A DNA stretch of 64,000 nucleotides from Channallabes apus (GCA_030522415.1 CM060108.1:40508756-40572755); one strand, 5' to 3'; positions 44,632 to 56,186 are shown, numbered from the stretch's first letter. A program made the numbers and translations. Notes: a model not told the origin generated them from the sequence alone.

Positions 44632-46250
44632 CAGTGGTGTGAAAAACTATTTGCCCCCTTCCTGATTTCTTATTCTTTTGCATGTTTGTCACACTTAAAT
44701 GTTTCTGCTCATCAAAAACCGTTAACTATTAGTCAAAGATGACATAATTGAACACAAAATGCAGTTTTTAAATGAAGGTTTATGTTATTAAGGGAGAAAA
44801 AAAACTCAATCTACATGGCCCTGTGTGAAAAAGTGATTGCCCCCCCTTGTTAAAAAATAACTTAACTGTGGTTTATCACACCTGAGTTCAATTTCTGTAG
44901 TCACCCCCAGGCCTGATTACTGCCACACCTGTTTCAATCAAGAAATCACTTAAATAGGAGCTACCTGACACAGAGAAGTAGACCAAAAGCACCTCAAAAG
45001 CTAGACATCATGCCAAGATCCAAAGAAATTCAGGAACAAATGAGAACAAAAGTAATTGAGATCTATCAGTCTGGTAAAGGTTATAAAGCCATTTCTAAAG
45101 CTTTGGGACTCCAGCGAACCACAGTGAGAGCCATTATCCACAAATGGCAAAAACATGGAACAGTGGTGAACCTTCCCAGGAGTGGCCGGCCGACCAAAAT
45201 TACCCCAAGAGCGCAGAGACAACTCATCCGAGAGGCCACAAAAGACCCCAGGACAACATCTATAGAACTGCAGGCCTCACTTGCCTCAATTAAGGTCAGT
45301 GTTCACGACTCCACCATAAGAAAGAGACTGGGCAAAAACGGCCTGCATGGCAGATTTCCAAGGCGCAAACCACTTTTAAGCAAAAAGAACATTAAGGCTC
45401 GTCTCAATTTTGCTAAAAAACATCTCAATGATTGCCAAGACTTTTGGGAAAATACCTTGTGGACCGACGAGACAAAAGTTGAACTTTTTGGAAGGTGCGT
45501 GTCCCGTTACATCTGGCGTAAAAGTAACACAGCATTTCAGAAAAAGAACATCATACCAACAGTAAAATATGGTGGTGGTAGTGTGATGGTCTGGGGTTGT
45601 TTTGCTGCTTCAGGACCTGGAAGTCTTGCTGTGATAGATGGAACCATGAATTCTACTGTCTACCAAAAAATCCTGAAGGAGAATGTCCGGCCATCTGTTC
45701 GTCAACTCAAGCTGAAGCGATCTTGGGTGCTGCAGCAGGACAATGACCCAAAACACATCAGCAAATCCACCTCTGAATGGCTGAAGAAAAACAAAATGAA
45801 GACTTTGGAGTGGCCTAGTCAAAGTCCTGACCTGAATCCTATTGAGATGTTGTGGCATGACCTTAAAAAGGCGGTTCATGCTAGAAAACCCTCAAATAAA
45901 GCTGAATTACAACAATTCTGCAAAGATGAGTGGGCCAAAATTCCTCCAGAGCGCTGTAAAAGACTCGTTGCAAGTTATCGCAAATGCTTGATTGCAGTTA
46001 TTGCTGCTAAGGGTGGCCCAACCAGTTATTAGGTTCAGGGGGCAATTACTTTTTCACACAGGGCCATGTAGGTTTGGATTTTTTTTCTCCCTAAATAATA
46101 AAACCCCTCATTTAAAAACTGCATTTTGTGTTTACTTGTGTTATCTTTGACTAATAGTTAAATGTGTTTGATGATCAGAAACATTTTGTGTGACAAACAT
46201 GCAAAAGAATAAGAAATCAGGAGGGGGGTAAATAGTTTTTCACACCACTG
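44632..46250 (+). mobile_element. Tc1-like transposon, copy 2, apparently complete
   Basis: A 1,619-bp element with inverted termini starting cagtggtgtgaaaaactatt, flanked by TA at 44630-44631 and 46251-46252. It carries an uninterrupted transposase. Both ends align with copy 1 at 8964-10577. Confidence 0.95.
45010..46032 (+). CDS. Tc1-type transposase, intact 340-aa DD34E frame
   Basis: A cut-and-paste transposase binding the element's own ends. Residues 1-115 form paired helix-turn-helix domains with a GRPTK hinge near 59-63. The catalytic domain has D153 (LWTDETK), D244 (QQDNDPKH) and E279 (DLNPIEMLW), with 34 residues between the last two. A glycine-rich box is at about 188-204 (GGGSVMVWGCFAASGPG). 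The length of 340 aa and the three catalytic positions match those I recall for Tc1-type enzymes such as Sleeping Beauty. No stop or shift is seen. Possible weak points cannot be judged by eye. It could supply transposase to related non-autonomous copies. Confidence 0.95.
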   Translation: MPRSKEIQEQMRTKVIEIYQSGKGYKAISKALGLQRTTVRAIIHKWQKHGTVVNLPRSGRPTKITPRAQRQLIREATKDPRTTSIELQASLASIKVSVHDSTIRKRLGKNGLHGRFPRRKPLLSKKNIKARLNFAKKHLNDCQDFWENTLWTDETKVELFGRCVSRYIWRKSNTAFQKKNIIPTVKYGGGSVMVWGCFAASGPGSLAVIDGTMNSTVYQKILKENVRPSVRQLKLKRSWVLQQDNDPKHISKSTSEWLKKNKMKTLEWPSQSPDLNPIEMLWHDLKKAVHARKPSNKAELQQFCKDEWAKIPPERCKRLVASYRKCLIAVIAAKGGPTSY

Positions 46251-46252
46251 TA

Positions 46253-49200
46253 TGTGTCGTGTTAATGATGTGTCTTTGACTAGATTTGGTTTAAAAACCT
46301 CAGTGATGAATCACTACAGTCTCTTTCTCACAGTGTCTAAACATCCTGTCACCTTAATGTAAATAGACGTCCTCATAGTCACTTGGAGAAAGAAGTTACT
46401 CCATTACAACTGATCTGTTTTTACACTTGTGTTATCGGCTCAGTCTGAGATTTACAGTCAGTTACTGGTTGCTCAGTCATGTTCATGTTTACAGTAAATG
46501 ATAGCAATAACTTTGCAAGTATTATTAATATTTATCTCTGTGTGAGAAGCTTTTGATTGTTTTATGCTGCCAAAGAAACACACACGGCTTAAAGATACAT
46601 ATTTTAAGAAACTTAAATGCAGTTTGGCCGTACTGTTTTATGCTGGATTGTGCAGCTCCTGATCATTACATTATCCAGAGAAACTGGTTGAGGTTTAAGG
46701 GCTTTGCTCTGGGGCCCAACAGTGGCAGCTTGGTGGTGCAGGGGTTTGACGCTTAAACCTACTGATCAGTCCAACACATTAACCACTGAGCCACCCCCCC
46801 CCCCTACTTCATATTTGGATCTTTGTAAATGTTCAGATCTGTTCACCAGCTCATGGGTGGGGACGTCCTCAGGTAGAGGCGGGGTTATTCTAATGAGAGC
46901 TCGCTCTTGTGTAGAAACAGGCTAAAGATCTGAGCGACTCGTTTTCTCACATGATTTGAAACCACCTACTAAAAAGTGACTACATTGTTTAAATTCTCAG
47001 TTTTTGGGCTGGTAGTCACTTCAGATACACAAATATCTACACAGAAGCACTGAAATGTGAGTCTTCTATAACAGGTCCTCTTTAACCGTATGAAAAGTCG
47101 ACAGGAGATGCTGCTTATTACTTGAGGGACAGAATATTAGACTGTATGAGTGTAGGGGGAAGTCAGAGACATCGGGACAGTTTGTGTAATTTTATCCCAA
47201 GTCCGCTTTCATGGCATAACATTAAAAAAAACAATCTGACAAGAGATACATGTATTCCTGAAGGGGTTTATTTACTTAAGAAATGTCGTATACTGTATAT
47301 TAAGCAAGAGTAACTCAATATTTTTTAGTTGAGGACACAAAACTGTTATTCAGTGACATGTTCAGTAATTTAAGACAGCACGTCTGATAACTTGGGACAC
47401 GTTTTCATTAGTGTAGACCAATAACATATTAAACAATATCTTTAAACAAACTTCATGTTTATTATTTTGTGTTAAATCTGTCTTTTTATATAGAAAAGTT
47501 TTTAGCCTATGTATTATGTATTAGCCTAATATTATGATTAATGATATGATATTTCTATTGGTTTATCAGTAGATAAAGCATGCGTCTGCACTATAAGCTA
47601 CTGATAGCGTGCACTGTGGTGATTAAAGGTTCTAAATGGTTTTCAAAATATTTGGTTTATTAAATATTATTTTGTTATATCAAATATTTACTAACAAACA
47701 GTGAAAAACTATATTTTCATAAAGATCAATTTGAACATATTTTTTAACTGCTGTTATTAAAATTGAAAATAAAATAGAGAAATTTTATGTTTAATAGTGT
47801 TGCATACGGGCTCAATTAACAATTATTATAATAATCAATTAATCTATCGATTATTGAAATGATTAATCAGATTATATATGGTGTATTTACTCAATAGTTA
47901 TTATTAAACTATCAGATTTAAAATTTAGCTTGAGGTCGTTTTGTGCATGTAGTAACTAAATGAAGATAATAAAAATTAATACTTCATTAAAAATATCTTT
48001 TAATAAGCTTTTTTGATGAAACAAACTCATTTCCAAAAAAAATAAATAAATTTAAAAAAAAAAGAGGGAGAACGCACATGCAGAGCTGAAAAGCCAGCAG
48101 TAGTGCATGTGTGTGAATTTCACTTAAAAATATTGGTTGAGGAGAACTGGAGGTAAAAACCCAACACATAGTCAGTAATTATCCGCACTCTCTTCAGGCG
48201 TTTATTTTATATGGAGGGGTTTTTGAAGTACTAAGCCTTTGATCTTCAATGTCCATTTTTTTTTGTTTTGTGTGTGCGTGTGCATGGGTGGGTGGATTGC
48301 CGTTGGAGGCTCTGGGGTGCCTGCAAGCTCACGCAAGTGGAAGGAGTGGATCGCACTGTCCTACAAGGGTGTTATGCTGCTCCCAATAGTGCATGAGTGA
48401 GCAACTCAAAAGTGGCTGAGTGGCGTCACGGGGTTTGGAGGAAACGTGTGATAGTCTCCCTGACTGGTAGTAGCCTTGATGGGGGTGGGAATTGGACAGA
48501 ACTAAATTAGGGGGGAAAATCTCCCCCTTCCCACACGCATTAACACAAAAGCGCATAGCACACGTGTACATGTTCACAAAAGCTGAAACTGCGCTGTACA
48601 CAGGTCAGATACCTAAAGATGAAATAGACAGATGTCAATCAGAGCACATGCTTAAAAATAATCATTGTTCTGCTGTTGTGGTTATTTGTTTTGGTCTGCA
48701 CAGTTGAGATGAGTTAAAGTACCATTAGATTTGCGATGGAGAAACGTAATGCATGATTAGAGAGAACAAAAGAAACACAGACACATTTGCCATGGATGCT
48801 TGTGGTTTTAGGTCTAAAAGTCCCTGGCAGTTCTAGTGTTTATTACTCTGCATGTTGTAGATCTCACTTGAATGTCTCAAATGGCCAAAACCAAAACATC
48901 AGCGCTATTCTAAAGTTCCAGATATCAGGCACCATTAATCACTTTTGTTTTGCCAGTTTTGACTCTCAGCCTCGAAAACAAACCAATCAGAAGTTACATT
49001 TTGAGCTTAAGTAAAATATTATCTATTAGTGTATTAGAAGGAATTGTATAAAATAAACCATAATTTAAAATACATAGCCTGTATTTGTGTTCCACATCTA
49101 CAACCATCTGTATAGATAAATTCCAGATGTTACTGTGTCTTAGAGTCAGAAATCATGTTAACTCGAAATAGAATATTTAAACAGTTGAACTATTAGACAA

Positions 49201-49418
49201 GACGACAAATAAACATGCATGTTACGTACAGGGATGAAATGCTATACAATAAATACAAATATAATAATAAAACTAATTTATTCTTTAAAATTTACTATAT
49301 GAGTGTCACTCCGATGTACAGTATGTGAAGAATGCACTATTTACATGAGAATATACGGCAAGGGATGTGAATTTGCATCTGTTGTTAGTGTGCATCTCTG
49401 TCTATATTTTGTGAAATA
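46253..49418. other. Intron with scattered repeats
   Basis: 46735-46800 on the minus strand holds a truncated tRNA-derived SINE head (ggctcagtggttaatg). 47820-47880 holds aatcgatta-type sequence found at hAT ends. 48299-48529 holds a dispersed repeat described separately. No exon is seen. Confidence 0.45.
48299..48529 (+). repeat. Dispersed SINE-like repeat
   Basis: The block gagctcacgcaagtggaaggagtggat... resembles one at 55672 onwards (ctcacgcaagaggaaggagc). The tail gaattggacagaactaaatt followed by gggggaaaat is common in fish repeats. The 55-kb copy is shorter. Confidence 0.5.
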
Positions 49419-49515
49419 CAAAGACTCCAGATATGGGGACAATTCCAAAGACAATCATCTAAAGTGTGCCATTAAGGCCAATGTGTACAAATACATATAT
49501 GTTTATTTAGTATAT
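49419..49515 (+). repeat. Unnamed dispersed repeat
   Basis: The block from caaagactccagatatgggg to acatatatgtttatttagta recurs as a reverse complement at about 59143-59242 with few differences. In both places a tRNA-derived SINE lies beside it. A short frame (DNSKDNHLKCAIKANVYKYI) is kept in both, but I do not recognise it. Confidence 0.6.
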
Positions 49516-49520
49516 ATAGG

Positions 49521-49716
49521 GACAGGGGTAGCTCAGTGGTTAAGGCATTGGACTACGGTTTGGAAGATCCCAGGTTCAAACCCCACAACCACCAGGTTGC
49601 CACTGTTGGGCCCTTGAGCAAGGCCCTTAACCCTCAACTGCTCAGATGTATAATGAGATAAAAATGTAAGTTGCTCTGGATAAGAGCGTCTGCCAAATGC
49701 CTAAATGTAAATGTGA
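49521..49716 (+). mobile_element. tRNA-derived SINE (second family)
   Basis: The A-box region is tagctcagtggtt (49529-49541) and the B-box ggttcaaacc (49573-49582). The body is gccactgttgggcccttgag and the LINE-like tail gtaagttgctctggataaga, ending gcctaaatgtaaatgt. This family is widespread in fishes. Confidence 0.85.
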
Positions 49717-51149
49717 AACACTGTAAGTTGAAGACTTTTTTTTTTCGGCCCAGGCCGATCCAGAACTGGTCCCAACCAAACCCAACCCAACCCATGCACG
49801 AAACCTGATCCTCCACAATGACACAGTGAACGAAGCCCCGCCTCATTAACGCCGTCTCGCGCTAATCTAATAAGCCAGTTGCAAAAAATATTTTTTATTT
49901 ATTCATTTTGGTACGAGTAAAGGTTTATCTTATCTTACGAATCATATGGCATTATTTCATCAGAATAACTCAGGAAAAAATTAGAACTACCTAAAAGAAC
50001 AGAAGACAAGCGCTCTTATGATACCTTTGCATTGTCTGTGAATGAAAAGTAAGCGAAGGTTTATCACTTTAAAATATTAAACTAAATTATTTTTCCTGTG
50101 TTTTTTATGCTTATTTATTCATCTTCATCAAAACTTATCATAAAAGCAAGTGTAAAACTAAGCTGAATTATCACTGACTAAGGAATGTGTTCGTTTATTT
50201 GTAAACATTCAGTATCTGATAAAAGCAAAATGAATGCTATAGCTTCTCAAATTTATTTTCCCCTCATGTGCATGTGAGCGTGTGAGAGAGAGATGGAGAG
50301 AGAGTGAGAGAGAGAGAGAGAGAGACATCCCCTACACGCTTAGTAAAATAAAGACGTGATTTATTCGATCCATAGGCACCTTGTCTTGTAATAACCAAAG
50401 GCACGTGTCTGTAACATTCTGTATAAATTCGTGAGAAAAGTAGGATTCTGTGTTATCCATTATAATAGACGATCATTTTCACTGTCATTGTGCAAAGTCC
50501 TGAACAGGGATCGTCTGCTTTCATGTCAGTCACAGCTATTTTGTCGTCCAGAGTTACGGGACATGATGGCTGAGATGTTATTCTTCTTTTTGTTAAATTA
50601 TCTAAATCTGTGTATGTAACTAATATACATGAAGAATACAATGTTTAGGCTAAAAGACAAAAGACTGCCAGAAGTATGAATTTAGGTCTCTTATTTGAGA
50701 GGTCTGAATTATTTAAAAACATGTCAGGTGCATAATTATCAACTACAACTAATTATATATTTTTGGCTGTCATTTGTGCTGAAGTTATATTCCTTTTATA
50801 TTCCTTTTGGATTTATGTACCTGTTAGAATTAATTTGGAAGCATGTGATTGACAGAGCCAGAAAACACAGAATTTTCCCAGATGACATAATTAAAAATGA
50901 TTTTAATTATGAAAATATGTTGACAAAGCAAGACCTGCCAGTCACCGGATGTCTGTAGGGCTGCCCCTGACACAGCAGTTCAACTCAATCTGTTGTTGCT
51001 CCCAGAATGCACTGCAAGTTAAAATATATTCCTGGTAGCTGCTGCCCAAAACATGGTGCTAAACACATTTACACAAATTATATCGTGTAATGCTTTATTG
51101 GGTAATGATGAGCAAAAGCAGTAAGTCCTAGTTATTGTCACTTTGTTTA
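49717..51149. other. Intron, nothing recognised
   Basis: A GA-rich microsatellite lies at 50285-50325. The rest is AT-rich without supported exons. Confidence 0.4.
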
Positions 51150-51800
51150 GTAAAATGCAGCTGTATGATCTTTTGCTCGGGGCACCATAGACACACAGAC
51201 ACGAGGCGAGGTCTTGTGGGAAAAGATAATTTTATTAGGAGAAATGAGAAAAGGAAAGAGTTTTAATGAGGGAGGAAGGAAAGAAGGGGAGGAAAGAAGT
51301 GCGGGTGTGCATGTGCAGGTCCAGAAGCAGTGCCCAGCTGGCATGTGGGCACTCGGCTGGCGTGAGATGGCGGCAGTCAGAGTGGACCCACGTGGGCAGC
51401 TGCTTCTGCAGGTTCCTTAATGCGGCGCTTGCAATTGCAGCCAACCGACCCATCCAGCACTTCTTGGGTGCGGCCGCAGACAGGAGTCTAACGCAACTGC
51501 AGTGGCGATCCCAGCTGGGGAAGGAGGCCTTAACATCGTATGCAGCAGCCTTTTCCTCTTCTGCGGCTGGATCACGAAGGCCGAAGGTCTATGCAAACAT
51601 GAAGGTGTCGCAGCAGTTCGTGCAGTCCTTGTAGCGTCTGTCTTTGATGCAGCAGTCAAATGGCCGGTGTTCAATTCACCCAGCTTTGAAGTCCCTGGGG
51701 CACATGACATCACCCCCTCTCATGCCACTCTCTAATTTAACATCCGCAGAACTCCTGATTTGAATTCTGGACACTGGACTAAGCTCCACACTCCACACGG
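51150..51800. other. GC-rich segment of unknown origin
   Basis: The base composition is clearly higher in GC than its surroundings. On the minus strand an aataaaat lies at about 51231-51238. It could be a solo LTR or part of a retrogene, but I could not find its ends. The open frames on both strands do not resemble known proteins to me. Confidence 0.3.
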
Positions 51801-51989
51801 CCTCGCCCCTTCATGCACCCGCAGACACACTGGCACACGCAACAGAAAGATACAGTACTTTTGCTTGAAAAAAAAGTAATTGAGAGCAAATGTCCTTATC
51901 TTTAATCCTCTAATTTTAGTTAAATGTCTATAATCTTGCTGACATCAAAATGAAAATATATTTTTTTAAATCTTTTGTATTTTTCCTTA

Positions 51990-52231
51990 TTTACGAAAAC
52001 ATTTTTCTGGCATGTTTACTTATGCTTTGAGTATGATAAAATACTTATTTCCCTCATTGAAATGCAACTTAATTCATAACATTTGTATCATGTGCTTTTT
52101 CTGGATTTTTGGTTGATATTCTGTCTCAATCCTTTACCATAAACCTATGATAAAAATTATAGACCCTTCATTTCTTTGTAAGTGGGCAAACTTAGAAAAT
52201 CTGTAGGGGATCAAATACTTATTTCCCCCAC
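51990..52231. mobile_element. Tc1-like transposon end next to the TM exon
   Basis: The sequence ending ggggatcaaatacttatttc then cccccactgta is a classic fish Tc1 terminal repeat, read inward on the minus strand. It ends only about 28 bases before the acceptor of the transmembrane exon. The opposite end was not found; a fragment with aagtatttgatccc at 56863 may be of the same family. Confidence 0.75.
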
Positions 52232-52259
52232 TGTATCTGGGTTTTCTTTCTTTCCCTAG

Positions 52260-52376
52260 TTTCGACTTCAGAATCCACTGGTTTAATTATGGGACTGAGT
52301 TCGGGCTTCGCACTGTTTTTCTTAATGATCTTAATGATCTTACTGATCGTGTTGGTGCGCTCCAAGAAGAAAAAAG
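52260..52376 (+). CDS. Transmembrane exon of the receptor
   Basis: A 117-base, phase 1-1 exon has acceptor tttctttccctag at 52259 and donor g|gtttga at 52377 (weak). It encodes STSESTGLIMGLSSG, then a hydrophobic FALFFLMILMILLIVLV membrane span and a stop-transfer RSKKKK. No charged residue lies in the span, so no partner adaptor is implied by this exon. Its phase fits both the preceding Ig exon and the following cytoplasmic exons. Confidence 0.85.
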
Positions 52377-52516
52377 GTTTGATGATCAGCTCTTTATGTC
52401 TATAGCACAATTAATATGTCCAAAGACAATTGTGTTCTTGTGTGCTTTTATTAAATTTTTTTTTAACATGATCATGTTTCACCAAATATATATTACTGCT
52501 TTACTCTGTTGAAAAG

Positions 52517-52570
52517 GTGATGAATGTCAGGCTCCTTCTGCAGTAGTTCTGGACACCAGTCAGCCTGCAG
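52517..52570 (+). CDS. Juxtamembrane cytoplasmic mini-exon
   Basis: A 54-base, phase 1-1 exon runs from an AG at 52515-52516 to a donor gtcagt at 52571. It encodes DECQAPSAVVLDTSQPA. It lies 140 bases after the transmembrane exon. The acceptor tract is weak (tctgttgaaaag), so confidence is moderate. Confidence 0.55.
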
Positions 52571-52704
52571 GTCAGTCTGTGTTAACACTACTACCACACA
52601 CCAGGTTTTGTTTTTGACGTTAGTTGCCTTTTTTTCCCTATTTAAAAGAAAGAAATTATAATAATAAATGAATAAATAAAAAAATCATGTGGCCAGTACC
52701 AGTA

Positions 52705-53688
52705 CAGTCTTCTGCAAAAGTGTGGGCACCCCTTGATGATTAACAGATTTCAAAAAAAAATTTATTGAAAAGATGTTAACATAGTCTCTCTTGGAAAGGC
52801 ACAATATTTTCAGCAAATATTGATGCATAGTTACTTCTTATGCCATAAATTGAGAAAAAAATTATAAACATTATTATGGCACTGTGCAAAAGTTTGGGCA
52901 CCCTAAGAGCTCCAGATTCTCAGATTCTTCTAACAAGGTTTCAGATCTTAATCAGTTTGTTAGATCTGATGCATAGCAGCAGCTGTCATTAGTAAATTCC
53001 AATTTCAAAGTTTTACAAATACTTTGACTCTTCAAACCTTGTGCACACACTTGCGCACACTCAACAACCATGGGTTCCTCTAAGCAGCTGTGTAAGGCTC
53101 TGAAAATGAAAGTTACTGATGGCCACAATGCAGGAAAAGACTACAAGAAGATAGCTAAGCGTTGTCAGCTTGCAGTTTCCTCACTGAGAAATGTAATTAA
53201 GAAATGGCAGTTCAGGGGAACTGTGGAGGTCAAGATGAGATCTGGAAGACCAAGAAACTCTCAGAGAGAACTGCTCGTATGCTAGTCAGAAAGACAAATC
53301 AAAATTTGTGGGTAAATCTTAAAAGAGCTGTGCATGCAAGATGACCAAAGAATATTACAGAACTAGAAGTCTTTTGCAAGAAAGAATGGGAGAAAATCTC
53401 AAGTACAAGAATTGAAAGACTTTTAGCTGGCTATAAAAAGCGTTTGCAAGCTGTGATATCTGCCAGAGGAGGTGTTACTAAGTACTGATTATGTAGGGTG
53501 CCCAAACTTTTGCACAGTGACACAATAATGTTTTTATTTTTTATCTTTGTTCAATTATTGACAAAAAAAGTAACTATGCATCAGTGCATCTATATTGCAT
53601 TTTTTCCATTTCCAAGAGAGACTGTGTTAACAGACTCAAAAAAAATCACCAAAATCTGTTAATCAATGGGTGCCTAAAATTTTGCATA

Positions 53689-53693
<5 letters not shown>
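52705..53693 (+). mobile_element. Tc1-like element, internally deleted
   Basis: Ends cagtcttctgcaaaagtgtg and (minus strand) agtcttatgcaaaattttag are flanked by TA. Inner repeats tgtgcaaaagtttgggcacc and its complement (52893, 53497) give an IR/DR-like layout. Inside are the transposase start (53070; MGSSKQLCKALKMKVTDGHN) and its last part (about 53320-53487; EEVLLSTD in one frame, GGVTKY in another) with the catalytic core deleted. The right TA flank has grown into a (TA)n run. Confidence 0.85.

Positions 53694-53763
<70 letters not shown>
53692..53763. repeat. (TA)n microsatellite
   Basis: About 36 TA units lie directly at the right target-site TA of the preceding Tc1-like element. Confidence 0.9.
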
Positions 53764-53770
<7 letters not shown>

Positions 53771-54479
53771 CTCTAATTTTGGGAAAACCTTAGACACATA
53801 GCTTAGAGAGTAAAACAGTTTGTTAAAATTAGTGAACTCTAGAGGTATTACTGTGCAGTAGGCATCTATGCCAGCTCGTACAATTTGATAGGTTTTTTTT
53901 TTTTTTTTTTTTTTTTAAATCTGTGGAAAACAGCGTTATATTACCACAAACAAAAGTATTTTTTTTCCCCAAAACATTCTTGTATTTTTAATATAGTCTT
54001 GACTAATAGTTCTCCAGACCCTCTGAAGGATATATTTCCAGTCCCTGTACATGACCAGATAAAGAGGAATGCTTTTTGTTTGTTAAGCCACACAGTGACC
54101 TAGGAATCCTTCAAGCCAAAAAATTTTTTTAAATCTGACTTGATGCATGAACAGTGAGAAACAGGTGCAGATGATGATAGATGATCAGGCCGGTGATTAA
54201 TATACTGATGATGCTAAATTCTAAATGTATAGAACAGACGAGAGGGGAAATGAGGTTGCTGCTGAGTTACATAACAAACCTTTTTTATATTCTCTTAAAT
54301 TTAGACACTTTGTAGCCTTTCACAATAAATTGTTTGTTTTTATTTCTTTAACTTAACCCACATTGTTTCATTTTATTTTGTATGAAGAAATGAGAGATGG
54401 CTCAAGATGTTTACACAGTAATGTAATTAGAAGTTTGTTAAGGAAATGAAGGTGCTTATGATTCTGTAACCTTTTATAG
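53764..54479. other. Intron before the first tail exon
   Basis: A T-run lies at 53895-53917. The block from 54385 (atgaagaaatgagagatggc) to the next exon is duplicated at 57152 onwards, marking the start of the amplified unit. No other coding sequence is seen. Confidence 0.55.
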
Positions 54480-54557
54480 ATGCTGCCGCTGATCCAAGTA
54501 ATGTGACTTATGCTGAAATTGAATTAAAAAAACTAAAGAAACCAAAGAAAAAGCCAG
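54480..54557 (+). CDS. Tail exon A1 with ITIM
   Basis: A 78-base, phase 1-1 exon has acceptor cttttatag (54479) and donor gtagga (54558). It encodes AAADPSNVTYAEIELKKLKK, then PKKKP. VTYAEI fits the ITIM consensus (V-x-Y-x-x-I), a phosphotyrosine docking site for SH2 phosphatases such as SHP-1/2. The Lys-rich end is shared with A2. This is the only A copy that keeps a full ITIM. Confidence 0.85.
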
Positions 54558-54767
54558 GTAGGAGACTTTTTTTAATTTACTAAAATAATTGCAACCTTTT
54601 TGTATTTTATGTTACCCCTTTGTGTATTTATTATACAATGATAGTTACTAGTCATCTAGTAATGAAAATTAACTCAATATAAGGTAACAGATGTACATGT
54701 GCTGTAGTTATGGACATTTACGTGGCCTATCTTAATGAATGCTAATTGTGTAACTGTTGCCCACTAG

Positions 54768-54827
54768 GAAAGAGCAGTAAGGGAGATGAAACTGTGTACT
54801 CAGAACTGAAGCAAGACACAGATAAAG
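54768..54827 (+). CDS. Tail exon B1 with ITSM-like motif
   Basis: A 60-base, phase 1-1 exon lies between acceptor gcccactag (54767) and donor gtacga (54828). It encodes KSSKGDETVYSELKQDTDK. TVYSEL fits T-x-Y-x-x-L, an ITSM-like switch motif. The sequence is nearly the same as B2, and similar to B3-B6 where the motif is NLYSEV. Confidence 0.85.
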
Positions 54828-54987
54828 GTACGATGATCTAAAAGTGTACACAAAATATCTCCAGTATTGCTTTTGCTTGAATTGAATTGCTATTGCTTAA
54901 GCAAAGAGAGAGATTTACACTACACATGCTATACGTAAGTGGCAGAGACGTACAGATGAAGGCACAGCAATAGCAATCACTTAGACC

Positions 54988-55270
54988 AGTGTTTTTCAAC
55001 CAGTGTGCTGCGGTACACTAGTGTGCCGTGAGAGGTCGTCAGGTGTGCCGTGGGAAATTATTAAATTTCACCTAATTGGTCTAAAACATTTTTTGAAAAC
55101 TAATAAGTTTGTGAATAACATGCCATTACAGCTGCCGCGATTCCCCGCCGACGTTCCGAGAAGTTCTGCAGGTCCGCAAACTTCCGTGAGGACCGTCCAA
55201 AAAAAAATTAAACGTTTAATTTTTTGCGTGGAAAGATGGAAACGTACTCACAGCGCCAAAAACTCGCGGT
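54988..55270. mobile_element. hAT-type MITE
   Basis: The sequence cagtgtttttcaaccagtgt followed by gctgcggtacactagtgtgc is a familiar hAT-type terminus in vertebrates. The other end is not clear. Confidence 0.5.
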
Positions 55271-55659
55271 GAATCATAATGAACCGTACTTACGGCCACC
55301 TCGCAAATCCGCATAGGTGAGATAGGGGTATTAGTGATTGAGCTTCTCAACCCTGACTGCAATAAAAACTAAAAACAGAGAGAGACTAAGAGCTGTTGAG
55401 GAAGAGCTTCGTGTGTGTCTTTCTTCAATTCCTGCCAGGATGTCAGCTCTGTGTTCATCCTAACAGGCCCAGGTTTCACACTGCGTAGGTAGAAATATGA
55501 AAGATCAAAAAATACTGTTTTCATTGTGTTTATTTGATTCCTGTTCAAGACACTTTGATACGAATGACTGTATATTGTTAATTGCACTTTTTATTTGAAA
55601 GAAGAAGAAATATGAAAGATCATAAAATACTTAGTGCTCCCACATTAATCACGGCTCTA

Positions 55660-55815
55660 CAGCCAATCAGGGGCGTCTGTGAGCTCACGCAAGAGGAAGG
55701 AGCGGATAGCGCTGCCCTCCGAGTGTGTTACGCCGCCCCCCACGGGGCATGAGTGAGCAGTTCGAAAACATGCGGTCGGCTGGCGTCAAGTTGTTTTGCA
55801 GATAACCTCAATATC
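55660..55815 (+). repeat. Second copy of the SINE-like dispersed repeat
   Basis: It matches 48310-48430 (gagctcacgcaag...gaaggag) without the full tail. Confidence 0.5.
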
Positions 55816-56105
55816 ATCTCCTTGGGTTTCCCTACAATAAAGGTATACAAAAAGGCATCGCTGATGCGGTGATAAACAGTTTTGAGATCATCCGATATCT
55901 TTGAAAGTTTGTACCAAAGATTTACTGTATTGACAACATTGATAGTTCTGTAGCATAATGTGTTTCTCTTCTGTAAACCACTCTAACAGACACTCTGGGA
56001 AGGTTTTTTTTAGCTTCATGCCTATGACTTCATCACAACTGTGCTGATATTTATCACAACAGCACTCCCTGTCATGTGATATTGTTTATATACCATCTTC
56101 TTGCC

Positions 56106-56109
56106 ATTT

Positions 56110-56185
<76 letters not shown>
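56106..56185. repeat. (CT)n(CA)n microsatellite
   Basis: A run of CT repeats passes directly into CA repeats in the intron between tail exons B1 and A2. A second GT/CA cluster lies at 56682-56742. Confidence 0.9.

Positions 56186-56186
<1 letters not shown>

Noticed and set aside
49527..49600. Possible tRNA gene (good A- and B-boxes)
   Set aside because: The sequence continues into a SINE body and LINE-like tail, and related heads occur elsewhere in the window; it is a SINE head.
51266..51634. 122-codon frame in the GC-rich segment
   Set aside because: No recognisable domain, no splice context, and overlapping open frames on the other strand are expected from high GC.
53584..53793. Open frame with a long Ile-Tyr repeat
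   Set aside because: It is translation of the (TA)n microsatellite.
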